Shown here: positions 35,132 through 45,124 of the stretch, piece by piece
How positions within the stretch are numbered: position 1 is the first letter of the stretch
Layout: the number at the start of each line of letters is the position of its first letter
Assembly: GCF_001885905.1 (NCBI RefSeq)
Contig: NZ_JXKM01000001.1
Coordinates: 213,486 to 277,485, forward strand
Origin: Enterococcus devriesei
GTDB taxonomy: Bacteria; Bacillota; Bacilli; Lactobacillales; Enterococcaceae
Direction of reading: 5' to 3'
Length of the DNA: 64,000 nt
Notes under the pieces: generated by a model
Database searches by the model: none
Seen by the model: the letters and a program-made list of their open reading frames with translations, nothing else
Told to the model about the DNA's origin: nothing
Translations under genes and position numbers: made by a program

Positions 35132-36178
35132 ATGACAAAAATTCTGGAAGTAAACAACTTACAAATATCTTTTGATACTTATGCGGGAAAAGTTCGCGCG
35201 ATTCGCGGTGTCGATTTTGAATTAAATAAAGGTGAGACCTTAGCCATTGTGGGAGAATCTGGTAGCGGGAAATCCGTAACCACCCGGACAATCATGCGGC
35301 TACTTTCTAGTAATGCGAATATCGATCAGGGAGAAATAGTATTCAAAGGTGATAATTTAGTCAACAAAACAGAAAAAGAAATGCAAAAAATTCGTGGACG
35401 AGAAATCGCTATGATTTTCCAAGATCCTATGACTTCTTTAGATCCAACGATGCCGATCGGCAAACAAGTGGCCGAGTCTTTAAGAAAGCACAAAAAAGTT
35501 TCGAAAAAAGAAGGCTTAAAAGCGGCCTTGGATTTGTTGAACTTAGTTGGCATTCCCGATGCCGAGAAACGGTTAAAAAGTTATCCCCATCAATTTTCCG
35601 GCGGGCAGCGTCAACGGATCGTGATTGCGATTGCGCTGATTTGTAATCCAGAAATCCTGATTGCCGATGAACCGACGACAGCGTTAGACGTGACGATCCA
35701 AGCCCAAATTTTAGAATTACTAAAAGAAATCCAAACAAAGATCGAAACATCGATTATTTTCATTACCCATGATTTAGGGGTAGTAGCCAATGTGGCTGAT
35801 CGAGTAGCGGTGATGTATGCAGGTAAAATTATTGAAGTTGGGACAGCGGAAGAGATTTTCTACAATCCGCAGCATCCTTATACATGGGGCTTACTAGGCT
35901 CAATGCCGACATTAGAAAGTGAAAATGATCGCTTGTATGCGATCCCTGGTTCGCCGCCCGATTTACTAGACCCGCCAAAAGGCGATGCCTTTTATCCTCG
36001 AAATGAGTTTGCATTAAAAATCGACGCTGAGCAAGAGCCTCCGTTTTTCGAGCTCTCAGCAACGCATAAAGCCGCGACTTGGTTATTGGCGCCGCAAGCA
36101 CCTGCAGTTACTCCTCCTGCCGAGATTCAACGGCGCTGGGATATCTTTGCAAAAAAACAAAAACAACATTCTGCGTAA
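35132..36178 (+). CDS. oppD: Oligopeptide ABC transporter ATPase OppD
   Basis: Walker A GESGSGKS, Q-loop MIFQDPMTSLDP, signature FSGGQRQR, Walker B ILIADEPTTALD, switch His FITHDLG. The C-terminal region (about 270-330) is the Opp/Dpp extension, but the expected cysteines of the [4Fe-4S]-type motif (C-x6-C) are not seen: the segment reads RNEFALKIDAEQEPPFFEL. 348 aa. Confidence 0.95.
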   Translation: MTKILEVNNLQISFDTYAGKVRAIRGVDFELNKGETLAIVGESGSGKSVTTRTIMRLLSSNANIDQGEIVFKGDNLVNKTEKEMQKIRGREIAMIFQDPMTSLDPTMPIGKQVAESLRKHKKVSKKEGLKAALDLLNLVGIPDAEKRLKSYPHQFSGGQRQRIVIAIALICNPEILIADEPTTALDVTIQAQILELLKEIQTKIETSIIFITHDLGVVANVADRVAVMYAGKIIEVGTAEEIFYNPQHPYTWGLLGSMPTLESENDRLYAIPGSPPDLLDPPKGDAFYPRNEFALKIDAEQEPPFFELSATHKAATWLLAPQAPAVTPPAEIQRRWDIFAKKQKQHSA

Positions 36179-36194
36179 CACGAGGAGGATCACT

Positions 36195-37148
36195 ATGACA
36201 AAACGGCTGTTAGAAGTCAATAATCTAAAACAATATTTCAATGCCGGCCGAAAAGATGAAGTTCGTGCCGTGAATGATGTCAGTTTTTATATCGAAGAGG
36301 GTGAGACCTTTGGATTAGTTGGTGAGTCCGGCAGTGGGAAATCCACGACGGGACGAACAATTATTCGTTTGAACCAGCAGACGGCGGGTGAAGTCTTATT
36401 TGATGGACAAGATGTTACTAAAATCCACGGCAAAGAAGCCTCAAAACAATTTCGACGGGATGTTCAAATGATCTTCCAAGATCCGTATGCTTCCTTGAAT
36501 CCTCGCATGAAAGTCAAAGATATCATTGCAGAAGGGATCGATGTCAACGGATTGGCCAGCACTAGCAAAGAGCGTGATAAAATTGTGAATGATCTGTTGG
36601 AGACAGTTGGACTGAATCCAAGTCATGGAACACGTTATCCTCATGAATTTTCTGGTGGACAGCGTCAGCGGATCGGGATTGCCCGAGCGTTGGCGGTGCG
36701 TCCTCGCTTTATTATTTGTGATGAACCGATCTCGGCTTTAGACGTATCGATTCAAGCTCAAGTAGTCAATCTATTGCAAGACTTGCAAAAGGAACACAAT
36801 TTGACTTATTTGTTTATTGCTCATGATCTTTCGATGGTAAAACACATCAGCGATCGGATCGGCGTAATGAATAATGGTCACTTACTAGAAGTAGGTAGCA
36901 GTGATGAAATTTATCACTTCGGCGTGCATCCTTATACAGAAAGTCTCTTATCGGCAATTCCGATGCCAGACCCTGATCATGAGCGGCAACGTCGCCGGAT
37001 CAAATATCAAACCGAGCCACACGATGGCAAAGAACGTTCGTTGCGAGAGATCGGACCGGGACATTTTATTTATGCAGCGGAAGACGAAGTAGCCTACTAT
37101 AAGAAAAAATTGCAGCATTTAAAAAGTGAAAAAGCTGTAGAAGTTTAA
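36195..37148 (+). CDS. oppF: Oligopeptide ABC transporter ATPase OppF
   Basis: Partner ATPase of OppD, 317 aa: Walker A GESGSGKST, MIFQDPYASLNP, signature FSGGQRQR, Walker B FIICDEPISALD, FIAHDLS, and the OppF C-terminal region after HPYTESLLSAIP. ATG 36195 follows CGAGGAGGATC; the in-frame extension into oppD is rejected. Confidence 0.95.
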   Translation: MTKRLLEVNNLKQYFNAGRKDEVRAVNDVSFYIEEGETFGLVGESGSGKSTTGRTIIRLNQQTAGEVLFDGQDVTKIHGKEASKQFRRDVQMIFQDPYASLNPRMKVKDIIAEGIDVNGLASTSKERDKIVNDLLETVGLNPSHGTRYPHEFSGGQRQRIGIARALAVRPRFIICDEPISALDVSIQAQVVNLLQDLQKEHNLTYLFIAHDLSMVKHISDRIGVMNNGHLLEVGSSDEIYHFGVHPYTESLLSAIPMPDPDHERQRRRIKYQTEPHDGKERSLREIGPGHFIYAAEDEVAYYKKKLQHLKSEKAVEV

Positions 37149-37157
37149 TTAAAAAAA

Positions 37158-37190
37158 ACAGCCCAAACAATCGTTGTTTGGGCTGTTTTT
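37158..37190 (+). terminator. Terminator of the opp operon
   Basis: Perfect 13-bp stem ACAGCCCAAACAA / TTGTTTGGGCTGT with a TCG loop and a T run. Confidence 0.95.
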
Positions 37191-37282
37191 GTATGAAGTT
37201 AAGAGTTGTTTATAAAAAAGCATCAGCTTATTTTTTTTAGGAATAATCAATGTTCTTTTTATATTTAAATTATTTTTAATAA

Positions 37283-37349
37283 AAATAAAAAGTGCCACAT
37301 CAAGCGTCTTTTTCTAAACTACCGAAGTAGCCAAAGACACTTATGTGGC
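37283..37349 (-). terminator. Terminator of tRNA-Lys
   Basis: On the minus strand a long hairpin with arms GCCACATAAGTGTCTTT and its imperfect complement (one bulge), carrying a small CTAC-CGAA-GTAG loop, is followed by TTTTTATTTTT. Confidence 0.82.
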
Positions 37350-37366
37350 GTGGGTTTGGCACCCAA

Positions 37367-37439
<73 letters not shown>

Positions 37440-37456
37440 AAACAAAGTACTTTCAT

Positions 37457-37485
37457 ATGTTAGCACTGAGAAAATAAAAATGCAA
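37457..37485 (-). promoter_or_regulatory. tRNA-Lys promoter
   Basis: Minus strand: -35 TTGCAT (complement of 37480-37485), 17-bp spacer, extended -10 TGCTAACAT ending at 37457. The start would be about 12 bases before the tRNA. Confidence 0.75.
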
Positions 37486-37597
37486 GAAGAAAAACTAAAA
37501 TTTTTTTATGAAAGCAATTCAATTATCTGGTCTTAGAAACCACGTTGTATAATTATGATGATTTTGTTAAAATAAGAATGAAAGGAGTTGGACGTTC

Positions 37598-38146
37598 ATG
37601 GAAAAAACCAAACTCAAAGCTTGGGCGGAGGAGTTAAAAACAATTCAACTACCTCGCTGGGATGAGTTGCCAGAATTAGAATTGTATATGGATCAAGTGA
37701 TCACACTTGTTGATCGTTATTTGTCGCCACTGATAGAAGACGAGAAGCATCCGTTGTTATCAAGTGCGATGGTCAACAACTATGTTAAACATAAATTAGT
37801 CCCAGCACCTGTTAAAAAGCGTTATAATCGCAATCACTTAGCCTATTTGATAGCGATTACTTTATTAAAGCAGGTGTTCTCTATTCCTGATATCAACGAG
37901 CTAATTCGGATGCAGTTGGCTCTATATGAACCACAAGAGGCCTACAACAATTTTTGCATCGTTCAGGAAGAAAAACTGTTACAAATCGCCAAAATCGTTT
38001 TAGGCGAAGAGGTCAGCTTAACGAGAAATAGCAATGATTTTTATTATTTGGCGATGGAAGGCGCTGTCGCTTCCTTCACCCAAAAAATGTTAACCGAAAA
38101 AATTATCCAATTAGATAAAGAACAGGAGGGCGAAAAGAATGAGTGA
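37598..38146 (+). CDS. DUF1836 protein, putative HTH
   Basis: 182 aa. The central part (about 55-125: LLSSAMVNNYVKHKLVPAPVKKRYNRNHLAYLIAITLLKQVFSI) matches DUF1836, which looks like a MerR-like winged helix: a first helix for DNA contact followed by an RY/NR..LAYLI element. The start follows AAGGAG. It overlaps degV by 8 bases, so the two are cotranscribed. Its target is unknown. Confidence 0.8.
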   Translation: MEKTKLKAWAEELKTIQLPRWDELPELELYMDQVITLVDRYLSPLIEDEKHPLLSSAMVNNYVKHKLVPAPVKKRYNRNHLAYLIAITLLKQVFSIPDINELIRMQLALYEPQEAYNNFCIVQEEKLLQIAKIVLGEEVSLTRNSNDFYYLAMEGAVASFTQKMLTEKIIQLDKEQEGEKNE

Positions 38147-38993
38147 GAAAATTGCGATTTTAGTTGATTCGGGAACAGATGTACCGAAAGAAGTCGTGGA
38201 TAATGGTCCATTCTTTATGGTGCCGTTACGAATTATTTTTAGTGATCGAGAATATAAGGATGGGGTGGATATCAGCTCCGATACGATCTTTCCTTTAATT
38301 AAAAAGGAATTGCCAACAACTTCTTTACCAGACGGCGAATTGATCCATGAAGTCTTTGACCAAATCAAGGCGGAAGGCTATACTCACGTAATCATTGTGA
38401 CGATCTCCAGTGGATTAAGCGGCACGTATAACGCGTTACGTGTTTTAGGAGAGCACTATGAAGGATTGACCTTCCAATCAATCGATACAAAAAATGTCGG
38501 GATTGGCGCGGGAATCTTGGCGATTTACGCTGGGGATCTAGTGAAACAAGGAAAATCATTTACCGAGGTTATCCAAGAAGTGGAAAGCAAGATTCCTACT
38601 ACTAAGATCTATTTCAATGTAGATACCTTAGAATACCTGCAAAAGGGCGGAAGAATTGGGCTAGTTGCTTCATTACTAGGGAGCGCCTTGAAATTAAAAC
38701 CGATTATTTCCTGCAACCCAGAAGGCATTTATTATACGGTTGCCAAAGTACGGGGATTAAATAAAAGTATTGATAAGACGATCCAATTAGTCAAAGAGCA
38801 AATCGGCACTCACAAACGTTTCAATTTAGCCATTACCCAAGCAGATGCGATGGAAACAGCCGAAAAAATGCGTCAGCGGCTGCAGGAATTATTTCCGACT
38901 GCCGAAAATATTTACTTTGGAAAAGTTTCACCTGCGCTGTCAGTTCATACTGGTCCAGGTTCATTAGGTGTCGTGTGCCAAGTCTTAGATTAA
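38139..38993 (+). CDS. degV: DegV-family fatty-acid-binding protein (FakB-like)
   Basis: 284-aa protein with the DegV signatures VDSGTDVP, TTSLPDGELIHEVF, TISSGLSGTYNA and DTLEYLQKGGRIG. Members such as FakB bind fatty acids and present them to FakA for phosphorylation. Neither fakA nor another lipid gene is adjacent, so the ligand is not established. Confidence 0.92.
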   Translation: MSEKIAILVDSGTDVPKEVVDNGPFFMVPLRIIFSDREYKDGVDISSDTIFPLIKKELPTTSLPDGELIHEVFDQIKAEGYTHVIIVTISSGLSGTYNALRVLGEHYEGLTFQSIDTKNVGIGAGILAIYAGDLVKQGKSFTEVIQEVESKIPTTKIYFNVDTLEYLQKGGRIGLVASLLGSALKLKPIISCNPEGIYYTVAKVRGLNKSIDKTIQLVKEQIGTHKRFNLAITQADAMETAEKMRQRLQELFPTAENIYFGKVSPALSVHTGPGSLGVVCQVLD

Positions 38994-39049
38994 ATATTAA
39001 GGAGCGCAGCATTGTTCTGGATTCTTTGTGAATTTTTAATATGAAATAC

Positions 39050-39102
39050 AATAAGTCTATTCTGATTATGATGCAAATTCAATCAGAATAGACTTATTTT
39101 TG
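39050..39102 (+). terminator. Terminator after degV
   Basis: Perfect 18-bp stem, AATAAGTCTATTCTGATT and its complement at 39081-39098, with a 13-base loop and a T tract. The rest of 38994-39335 holds only a walR promoter candidate. Confidence 0.92.
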
Positions 39103-39284
39103 TGTGCTCAAACTTACACGGTTCAACATCATTAAAGGTAAATAAAAGCTTCTGTGCTGAAATTATTCTTGGCGTCTTCTTCAATACTGGTGTGTGTTTA
39201 TTAAACTTTTCTTTTTTTCTTGCTTAAAAGCCTGTAAATAAATGGTCATCTAATTGAAAAGATGAAACGCTATTGAAATTATTG

Positions 39285-39290
39285 TATAAT
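39285..39290 (+). promoter_or_regulatory. walR promoter -10
   Basis: A perfect TATAAT at 39285-39290. The -35 at 17 bp (ATGAAA, 39262-39267) is weak. It lies 46 bases before the walR start. Confidence 0.55.
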
Positions 39291-39335
39291 AGTAAAGCGT
39301 ACATACAATCCTATGAAGGTATGAGGTGACTCTTA

Positions 39336-40040
39336 GTGAAAAAAATTCTAGTTGTAGATGATGAAAAACCGATCTCGGAGATCGTGAAATTTAATTTAAC
39401 CAAAGAGGGCTATGAAGTCTTCACTGCATTTGATGGTGAAGAAGCTTTGGAAAAAGTCGAAGAAGTCAATCCAGATTTAATTTTATTGGATCTAATGCTG
39501 CCTAAAAAAGACGGTTTGGAAGTGGCTCGTGAAGTACGCAAGACCCATGAGATGCCGATCATTATGGTGACAGCTAAAGATTCTGAAATCGATAAGGTTT
39601 TAGGCTTGGAGCTAGGCGCCGATGATTATGTAACGAAACCTTTTTCTAATCGTGAATTAGTTGCACGGGTGAAAGCCAACCTAAGACGTGGCGGTCAAGC
39701 GCCGAAGGAAGAAGAATCAACGACTCAAAGCGATTTGACGATCGGTGATTTGACGATTCATCCAGACGCTTACATGGTAACAAAACACGGTCAGACCATC
39801 GAGTTGACTCATCGTGAGTTTGAATTATTGCATTATTTAGCGAAGCACATCGGGCAAGTAATGACCCGCGAACATTTATTGCAAACGGTTTGGGGCTACG
39901 ATTATTTTGGCGATGTTCGTACCGTGGACGTGACGGTTCGTCGTCTCCGTGAGAAAATCGAAGACAACCCGAGTCATCCGACTTATTTAGTAACACGACG
40001 TGGCGTAGGCTATTATCTACGCAACCCTGAACAGGAGTAA
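39336..40040 (+). CDS. walR: Response regulator WalR (YycF)
   Basis: Essential OmpR-family regulator of cell wall metabolism. The receiver domain has DDEKP and phospho-acceptor Asp52 (LILLDLMLP) and Lys in PFSNRE; the C-terminal winged helix has [21 protein letters not shown] and [16 protein letters not shown]. The start is GTG after GAGGTGA. First gene of walRKHIJ. 234 aa. Confidence 0.97.
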   Translation: MKKILVVDDEKPISEIVKFNLTKEGYEVFTAFDGEEALEKVEEVNPDLILLDLMLPKKDGLEVAREVRKTHEMPIIMVTAKDSEIDKVLGLELGADDYVTKPFSNRELVARVKANLRRGGQAPKEEESTTQSDLTIGDLTIHPDAYMVTKHGQTIELTHREFELLHYLAKHIGQVMTREHLLQTVWGYDYFGDVRTVDVTVRRLREKIEDNPSHPTYLVTRRGVGYYLRNPEQE

Positions 40041-40042
40041 TT

Positions 40043-41872
40043 ATGGAAAAAAAAGTCCGTTTTTATCGTTCAGTCAATTTCAAGATTGCTTTTTCTTTTA
40101 TCTTGATTTTGTTGATTTCGATTGAAATCATCGGCGCGTATTTTATTCGTGGACTTGAAAAATCAACGATCGATACTTTTACCAAAGATATGAATCAACG
40201 AGTGGCTAATTTGAGTACGACATTAGGTGCCACTATGACAGAAGATAGTGACAATGAATCGGATCAGATTCAGCGCATTCTTGAGAACAACAACGCTTCC
40301 GATATTACCGATATGTGGGTTGTTGATGACAAGGGAATCGTTCTAGCCACCAATGATGTGGGGCAAAAGGATTCGATTGTCGGTAAAAAGAATGAGTACA
40401 GTGATATCGATGATTTTTCAATGAAGCAATATGTAACGCTTGATGACAATAATAAACGGGTATATATCAATGTCCAACCTATTCAGTCCCCGACCGGCGA
40501 TTCGGCTGTGATCGGGGCTCTTTATGTTAAGAGTGACATTGAACAAAAATATACCGAAATTAGCAACACTGCGTTGATCTTCTTTACCGCCTCGATGATC
40601 GCCGGCTTGATTTCCATCGTAGTGGCTTTATTAGTGGCCCGATCGATTACCAAACCAATCAAAGAGATGCAGAAGCAAGCCGTGCGAATCGCCCAAGGGG
40701 ACTATTCCGAAAAGGTTGAGGTCCACGGGCATGATGAATTGAGTCAATTGGCAGAGACCTTTAACAAGTTGTCCGATCGAATCGAAGACGCTCAAGATAC
40801 GATGGAAGCCGAGCGGAACCGTTTGGACAGCGTTTTGACCCATATGACTGACGGTGTTATTGCCACGGATCGTCGCGGCAAGGTCATTACGATCAACGAG
40901 ATGGCGTTGTCTTTATTAGATGTCACGAGTGAATCAGCGATCGGTCAATCGATTTTGACTTTGTTGGAGCTAGATGAAGAATATACCTTGCGGAAATTAC
41001 TAGAGACACCGGAAGAGATTTTGATCAACCGTTCTAAATCTGAGGCTGATGAAGACCGCATGACCTTGCGTTCTGATTTCGCGATGATTCGTCGTGAATC
41101 AGGATTTATTAGTGGATTAGTTGTCGTTTTACACGATGTTACTGAACAGGAGAAGACGGCAGAGGAACGGCGTCATTTCGTATCGAATGTCTCTCATGAA
41201 TTACGGACCCCATTAACGAGTGTGCGGAGCTATTTGGAAGCCTTAGAAGAAGGCGCTTGGCAAGACGAAAAGATCGCACCTGATTTTATTCGTGTGACCT
41301 TAGGCGAGACTGATCGGATGATTCGGATGATTAACGATCTATTGAATCTTTCTCGGATGGATTCCGGTGCACAGCAAATGGATTTGGAATTAGTCAATTT
41401 CAATGAGCTAGTCGATTATATTTTAGATCGTTTTGACATGATGGTGACGAGTCAAGAGAAAAAATATCGAATTATTCGTGAGTTTACGGAACGTGACTTA
41501 TGGGTAGAAATCGATACTGATAAGATCATGCAAGTCATCGATAATATCATGAACAACGCGATTAAGTATTCACCAGATGGTGGGAAGATTGAAGTTCATT
41601 TGATGGAAACCCATAACAACGTCGTTTTGGGGATTTCAGATGAAGGACTAGGGATTCCTAAAAAAGATTTGGAAAAAGTCTTCGAACGTTTTTATCGAGT
41701 CGACAAGGCAAGAGCTCGGAAACAAGGTGGGACCGGCCTAGGGTTAGCAATCTCAAAAGAAGTGATGAAAGCTCACCAAGGGCAGATTTGGGTTGAAAGT
41801 GTCGAAGGAAAAGGCTCGACCTTCTACATTTCTTTACCATATGAACCTTATGAGGAGGATATTTGGGAATGA
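40043..41872 (+). CDS. walK: Sensor histidine kinase WalK (YycG)
   Basis: 609-aa membrane kinase. Transmembrane helices at about 13-33 and 182-203 flank an extracytoplasmic PAS-like region; then HAMP (about 204-256), PAS (about 262-370), HisKA with phospho-His385 (NVSHELRTPLTSV), and the HATPase with NNAIKYSPDGG and GTGLGLAIS. The stop overlaps walH (ATGA). Confidence 0.97.
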   Translation: MEKKVRFYRSVNFKIAFSFILILLISIEIIGAYFIRGLEKSTIDTFTKDMNQRVANLSTTLGATMTEDSDNESDQIQRILENNNASDITDMWVVDDKGIVLATNDVGQKDSIVGKKNEYSDIDDFSMKQYVTLDDNNKRVYINVQPIQSPTGDSAVIGALYVKSDIEQKYTEISNTALIFFTASMIAGLISIVVALLVARSITKPIKEMQKQAVRIAQGDYSEKVEVHGHDELSQLAETFNKLSDRIEDAQDTMEAERNRLDSVLTHMTDGVIATDRRGKVITINEMALSLLDVTSESAIGQSILTLLELDEEYTLRKLLETPEEILINRSKSEADEDRMTLRSDFAMIRRESGFISGLVVVLHDVTEQEKTAEERRHFVSNVSHELRTPLTSVRSYLEALEEGAWQDEKIAPDFIRVTLGETDRMIRMINDLLNLSRMDSGAQQMDLELVNFNELVDYILDRFDMMVTSQEKKYRIIREFTERDLWVEIDTDKIMQVIDNIMNNAIKYSPDGGKIEVHLMETHNNVVLGISDEGLGIPKKDLEKVFERFYRVDKARARKQGGTGLGLAISKEVMKAHQGQIWVESVEGKGSTFYISLPYEPYEEDIWE

Positions 41873-43182
41873 AACTATCAGAAAAGATCATTCGCGTAGC
41901 CCTTCTCCTATTGATCTTAATTAGCTTGGCTTTGACTTATGCTATCTGGCTCAGCCCCACCGCCAAAATTGCCGAGGTAAATACTAGTAAGCAAGCTGTG
42001 AAAAATGATCAAAACTACGCGAAAGCGACGGATGCTTTTTTACCGATTCGTGGGATTTGGGATTTAGCAGACGGAAAATATCAGACGAGCAGTGAGAATC
42101 TATTAGCGACGACACAAGCTCGTTTGACTGAAAGTACCTTTGGCCAACTGCAGCAAGTAGCAGAAGGCGAAGAAGAAATCCAAAGCTATTATAGTTTGGA
42201 TCACGGCATCGAATTGAATTATGAAGGCGGGTTTTCACTGACTGAGTACGTTAAAGTTTTCGATATGCCTATCAGTTTAAAAGCCTTGAAGGATGCGGAT
42301 AGTATCTCTTTTTCGAAAATTCAAATCGATTTTTCAAAGAAAAAGATTCGCTTTTTGAATTATCATAAAAATATGGTTTACGAAGCCTCAATCTCAGCTG
42401 ATTTTTCCAGCTTGGAAACAATTTATCAAAAAAATCAAAACCGTTACTTGGCGATGACAGAAGAGAATTCATTGATTCCTCGTTTACTGCGGACGAAAGA
42501 ACAGGTTCGGTTGAAAAAATACAGCTATATTTTAACGACACAATCGTACTCTCTTTTCCGTAATGCCTTTTTCCAAAATCCAGATCAGGCGAAAGGTGAG
42601 GAAGAAGAAAGCGGGGCCCGTTCATTTGTCAGTGGTCACGAAGAGATCATGATGGACGAGCAAAAACGATTGGTCACTTTTACAGGCGAGTTGCCAGAAG
42701 ATTTGGAAGATGAAAGCGTCTATAGCCAGACCTTTAATTATGTCAGTCGACTAGGTACAGCAGTGGGTAATTTGCGCTATTTCGACCATCAAGATGGGAA
42801 AATAAATTATCGAATCTTCGTCGAAGGTTATCCGATCTTCAGTCAGTCTTCCAAAGGGAAAATGAGTGTAACGATCGATCCATCAAATACGGCAACGGTT
42901 CCGCAAGTCAAAATCGAAACCAGTATGGATACGGTCCAAGTCCCGATCCCTTCAGATGAAGAGGTTGAATTGCCAAGTACCTTGGAAATCGAAACGAATT
43001 TAGCGGCGGCCGGGATCGATTTAAGTAAAATAAAAAGTTTTATAATCGGCTATACGTGGCAAGATATCGACGGGGTAAATAAGCTGGTTGCTTTGACTCC
43101 AGAGTGGTTCGTCAAATATGAAGATACTTGGTATTCAGCAAATCAAATGATGCTAGGTAATTTTGAAACGGAGGCGAGCTAG
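41869..43182 (+). CDS. walH: WalK regulator WalH (YycH)
   Basis: 437 aa with a single N-terminal membrane helix (about 9-29) and a large extracytoplasmic domain. In Gram-positive relatives WalH with WalI modulates WalK at the membrane. ATG 41869 follows GAGGAGG and overlaps walK by four bases; an in-frame TTG two codons upstream is less likely. Sequence conservation in this family is low, so position in the operon is the main evidence. Confidence 0.9.
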   Translation: MKLSEKIIRVALLLLILISLALTYAIWLSPTAKIAEVNTSKQAVKNDQNYAKATDAFLPIRGIWDLADGKYQTSSENLLATTQARLTESTFGQLQQVAEGEEEIQSYYSLDHGIELNYEGGFSLTEYVKVFDMPISLKALKDADSISFSKIQIDFSKKKIRFLNYHKNMVYEASISADFSSLETIYQKNQNRYLAMTEENSLIPRLLRTKEQVRLKKYSYILTTQSYSLFRNAFFQNPDQAKGEEEESGARSFVSGHEEIMMDEQKRLVTFTGELPEDLEDESVYSQTFNYVSRLGTAVGNLRYFDHQDGKINYRIFVEGYPIFSQSSKGKMSVTIDPSNTATVPQVKIETSMDTVQVPIPSDEEVELPSTLEIETNLAAAGIDLSKIKSFIIGYTWQDIDGVNKLVALTPEWFVKYEDTWYSANQMMLGNFETEAS

Positions 43183-44028
43183 ATGGATTTTAGAAAAATT
43201 GAATGGATCTTCTTTTTCGTTTTCATCGGATTGAATATTTTTCTTTTTAGTATTTTCTGGAGTAATCAACACGAACAAAGCTTAGTCACCAATTCAAACC
43301 AGCGGGAAGATATCATTCATCGATTGAAAAATGACGATATCGAGTTAAATGAAAAAATCTCTGATGAACATCGCGAAGGGTATTACTTAAGCGCCGAACA
43401 AGATGATTTTCAAGCATTATTATCAGAGCCTTCCAATCAGACAATTGCACAAACCGCCAGTGTTTCTGACAAAATTTTAACGGATTATCCCAGTCAAAAT
43501 CGGGAGTTCGACTTAAAGACAACGCAGAAAAGTTTTAATCAACTGATGCAGGAAAATACTTTTATTATGGACGGCCAACAGTATTCTTATTTACCGGATA
43601 TTTCAAAAAAGGAAAATGAGCTCGCTAAAATTGTCGGTGCTCAGTCTTATGAAGGAATTCCCTTTATGGATGAGACTTCACGGGTGACTTTAGACGTCGA
43701 GAAATCTGATGGCGAAGTACAAGTCTTGAAATATACGCAAACTCGGTTGAAAGAGATCGAACCATTACGGGAAAAGATGTCGCTTTATTCAGAAAAAGAA
43801 ATCTTGAACACTTTGTATATCAATAATAATATTCCGGCAAAATCCACGATCACGAATGTTTATCTAGGCTATTTTAGAACCTTGGAAGTACGAGAGAAAA
43901 ACGTTTATGTGCCTGTCTGGTTTGTTAAAATTAGAACCGCGGACAAGACGACACAGATTGAAAAGGTCAACGCTTTGAACAATCAAGTGATCACGAATAA
44001 TTTAGTTCCAAAGGTGGAAAATCCATAA
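43183..44028 (+). CDS. walI: WalK regulator WalI (YycI)
   Basis: 281 aa with one N-terminal helix (WIFFFVFIGLNIFLFSIFW) and an extracytoplasmic domain, the WalI layout. It follows walH without a gap. Low sequence conservation makes operon position the main evidence. Confidence 0.9.
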   Translation: MDFRKIEWIFFFVFIGLNIFLFSIFWSNQHEQSLVTNSNQREDIIHRLKNDDIELNEKISDEHREGYYLSAEQDDFQALLSEPSNQTIAQTASVSDKILTDYPSQNREFDLKTTQKSFNQLMQENTFIMDGQQYSYLPDISKKENELAKIVGAQSYEGIPFMDETSRVTLDVEKSDGEVQVLKYTQTRLKEIEPLREKMSLYSEKEILNTLYINNNIPAKSTITNVYLGYFRTLEVREKNVYVPVWFVKIRTADKTTQIEKVNALNNQVITNNLVPKVENP

Positions 44029-44076
44029 AAAGGGTTGTATACTGAGGACAGTTTTAAAAGAGAGGACCAATTGCTC

Positions 44077-44886
44077 ATGTTAGAAATGAATCAGGCCTTC
44101 AATGTCAGTGTCTTGGCAAGCGGCAGTACCGGCAATTCTCTATACCTTGAGAGTCCGAAAAAACGAATCTTGGTAGATGCTGGTTTAAGCGGGAAGAAAA
44201 TCACTTCGTTATTAGCAGAGGTCGATCGAAAACCGGAAGATCTGGATGCAATCTTAGTTACCCACGAACACCGCGACCATATTCATGGCGTTGGGGTCTT
44301 AGCAAGAAAATATAAATTACCTGTTTATGCGAATGAAAAAACCTGGGAAGCGATGGCTCCTTTAATCGGGAAAGTTGATGTTGAACAGAAGCAGATCTTT
44401 GAAATGGGAAAAGTTTTGACTTTCGGAGATTTAGATATCGAAAGTTTTGGTGTGTCTCACGATGCGGCAGCGCCACAATTTTATCGCTTTTACAAAGATG
44501 GTCATTCGTTTGTCATGTTGACGGATACGGGCTATGCCAGTGAACATTTGCGTGGAACGATTCGCGATGCAGATGCTTACTTAGTCGAAAGCAATCACGA
44601 TTTAGAAATGCTGAGGATGGGGGCGTATCCTTGGAGCTTGAAGCAGCGTATCTTAGGTGATCGCGGACATTTGTCTAACGATGATGGAGCATTAGTCATG
44701 ACAGACATTCTCGGTGATCGAACCAAACGAATCTACTTAGGGCATTTAAGTAGAGAGAACAATATGAAGGAATTGGCTCATATGACGATGGAGGAGACTT
44801 TGACTCGTTACGATCTGGGTGTCAATCATCAATTCCAAATCTTTGATACAGATCCAGATAGTGCCACAGAATTATTTGCTATTTAA
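44077..44886 (+). CDS. walJ: Metallo-beta-lactamase fold protein WalJ (YycJ)
   Basis: Metal-dependent hydrolase with VLASGSTGNS at the N-terminus and the metal motif THEHRDH (HxHxDH), followed by a later His in FGVSHD and DTGYAS. ATG 44077 has AGAGGA 11 bases before it; ATG 44089 is possible, and the more upstream frame overlaps no ribosome binding site. Last gene of the wal operon; no htrA follows here. Confidence 0.92.
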   Translation: MLEMNQAFNVSVLASGSTGNSLYLESPKKRILVDAGLSGKKITSLLAEVDRKPEDLDAILVTHEHRDHIHGVGVLARKYKLPVYANEKTWEAMAPLIGKVDVEQKQIFEMGKVLTFGDLDIESFGVSHDAAAPQFYRFYKDGHSFVMLTDTGYASEHLRGTIRDADAYLVESNHDLEMLRMGAYPWSLKQRILGDRGHLSNDDGALVMTDILGDRTKRIYLGHLSRENNMKELAHMTMEETLTRYDLGVNHQFQIFDTDPDSATELFAI

Positions 44887-44896
44887 AATAGTTACT

Positions 44897-44942
44897 AAAG
44901 TGTTTAGAAGACGGCAAGCCGATCTCCTAAACACTTTTTTTA
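44897..44942 (+). terminator. Terminator of the wal operon
   Basis: 11-bp stem AAAGTGTTTAG / CTAAACACTTT with a long loop, followed by a T run. Confidence 0.88.
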
Positions 44943-45000
44943 TTTGCTCTTTTCATCTTTTACCAACCAAGTACCTTTAAACAATAAGGTCGGAAAAAAA

Positions 45001-45062
45001 TGAGAATCATACAAATTATTTTTATTTCATGATGATTTTGGTACGAGTAAGAACGATTCTCA
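45001..45062 (+). promoter_or_regulatory. Fur-like half sites upstream of rnfC
   Basis: TGAGAATCATACAAA (45001-45015) and TAAGAACGATTCTCA (45048-45062) each keep one good Fur half site (TGAGAAT). The second matches the 15-bp Fur core at about 10 of 14 positions on the minus strand and lies just upstream of the -35. This is tentative; PerR or another family member is possible. Confidence 0.4.
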
Positions 45063-45072
45063 CTAGAATCGA

Positions 45073-45102
45073 TTGTGAAAGCGCTTTATATAAGGGTATA
45101 AT
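45073..45102 (+). promoter_or_regulatory. rnf operon promoter with cre-like site
   Basis: -35 TTGTGA (45073-45078), 18-bp spacer, -10 TATAAT (45097-45102). TGAAAGCGCTTTAT (45076-45089) overlaps the -35 and matches the palindromic cre TGAAAGCGCTTTCA except for its last two bases, suggesting CcpA control. Confidence 0.68.
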
Positions 45103-45124
45103 AATAACAAATAATAGAGAGGGA

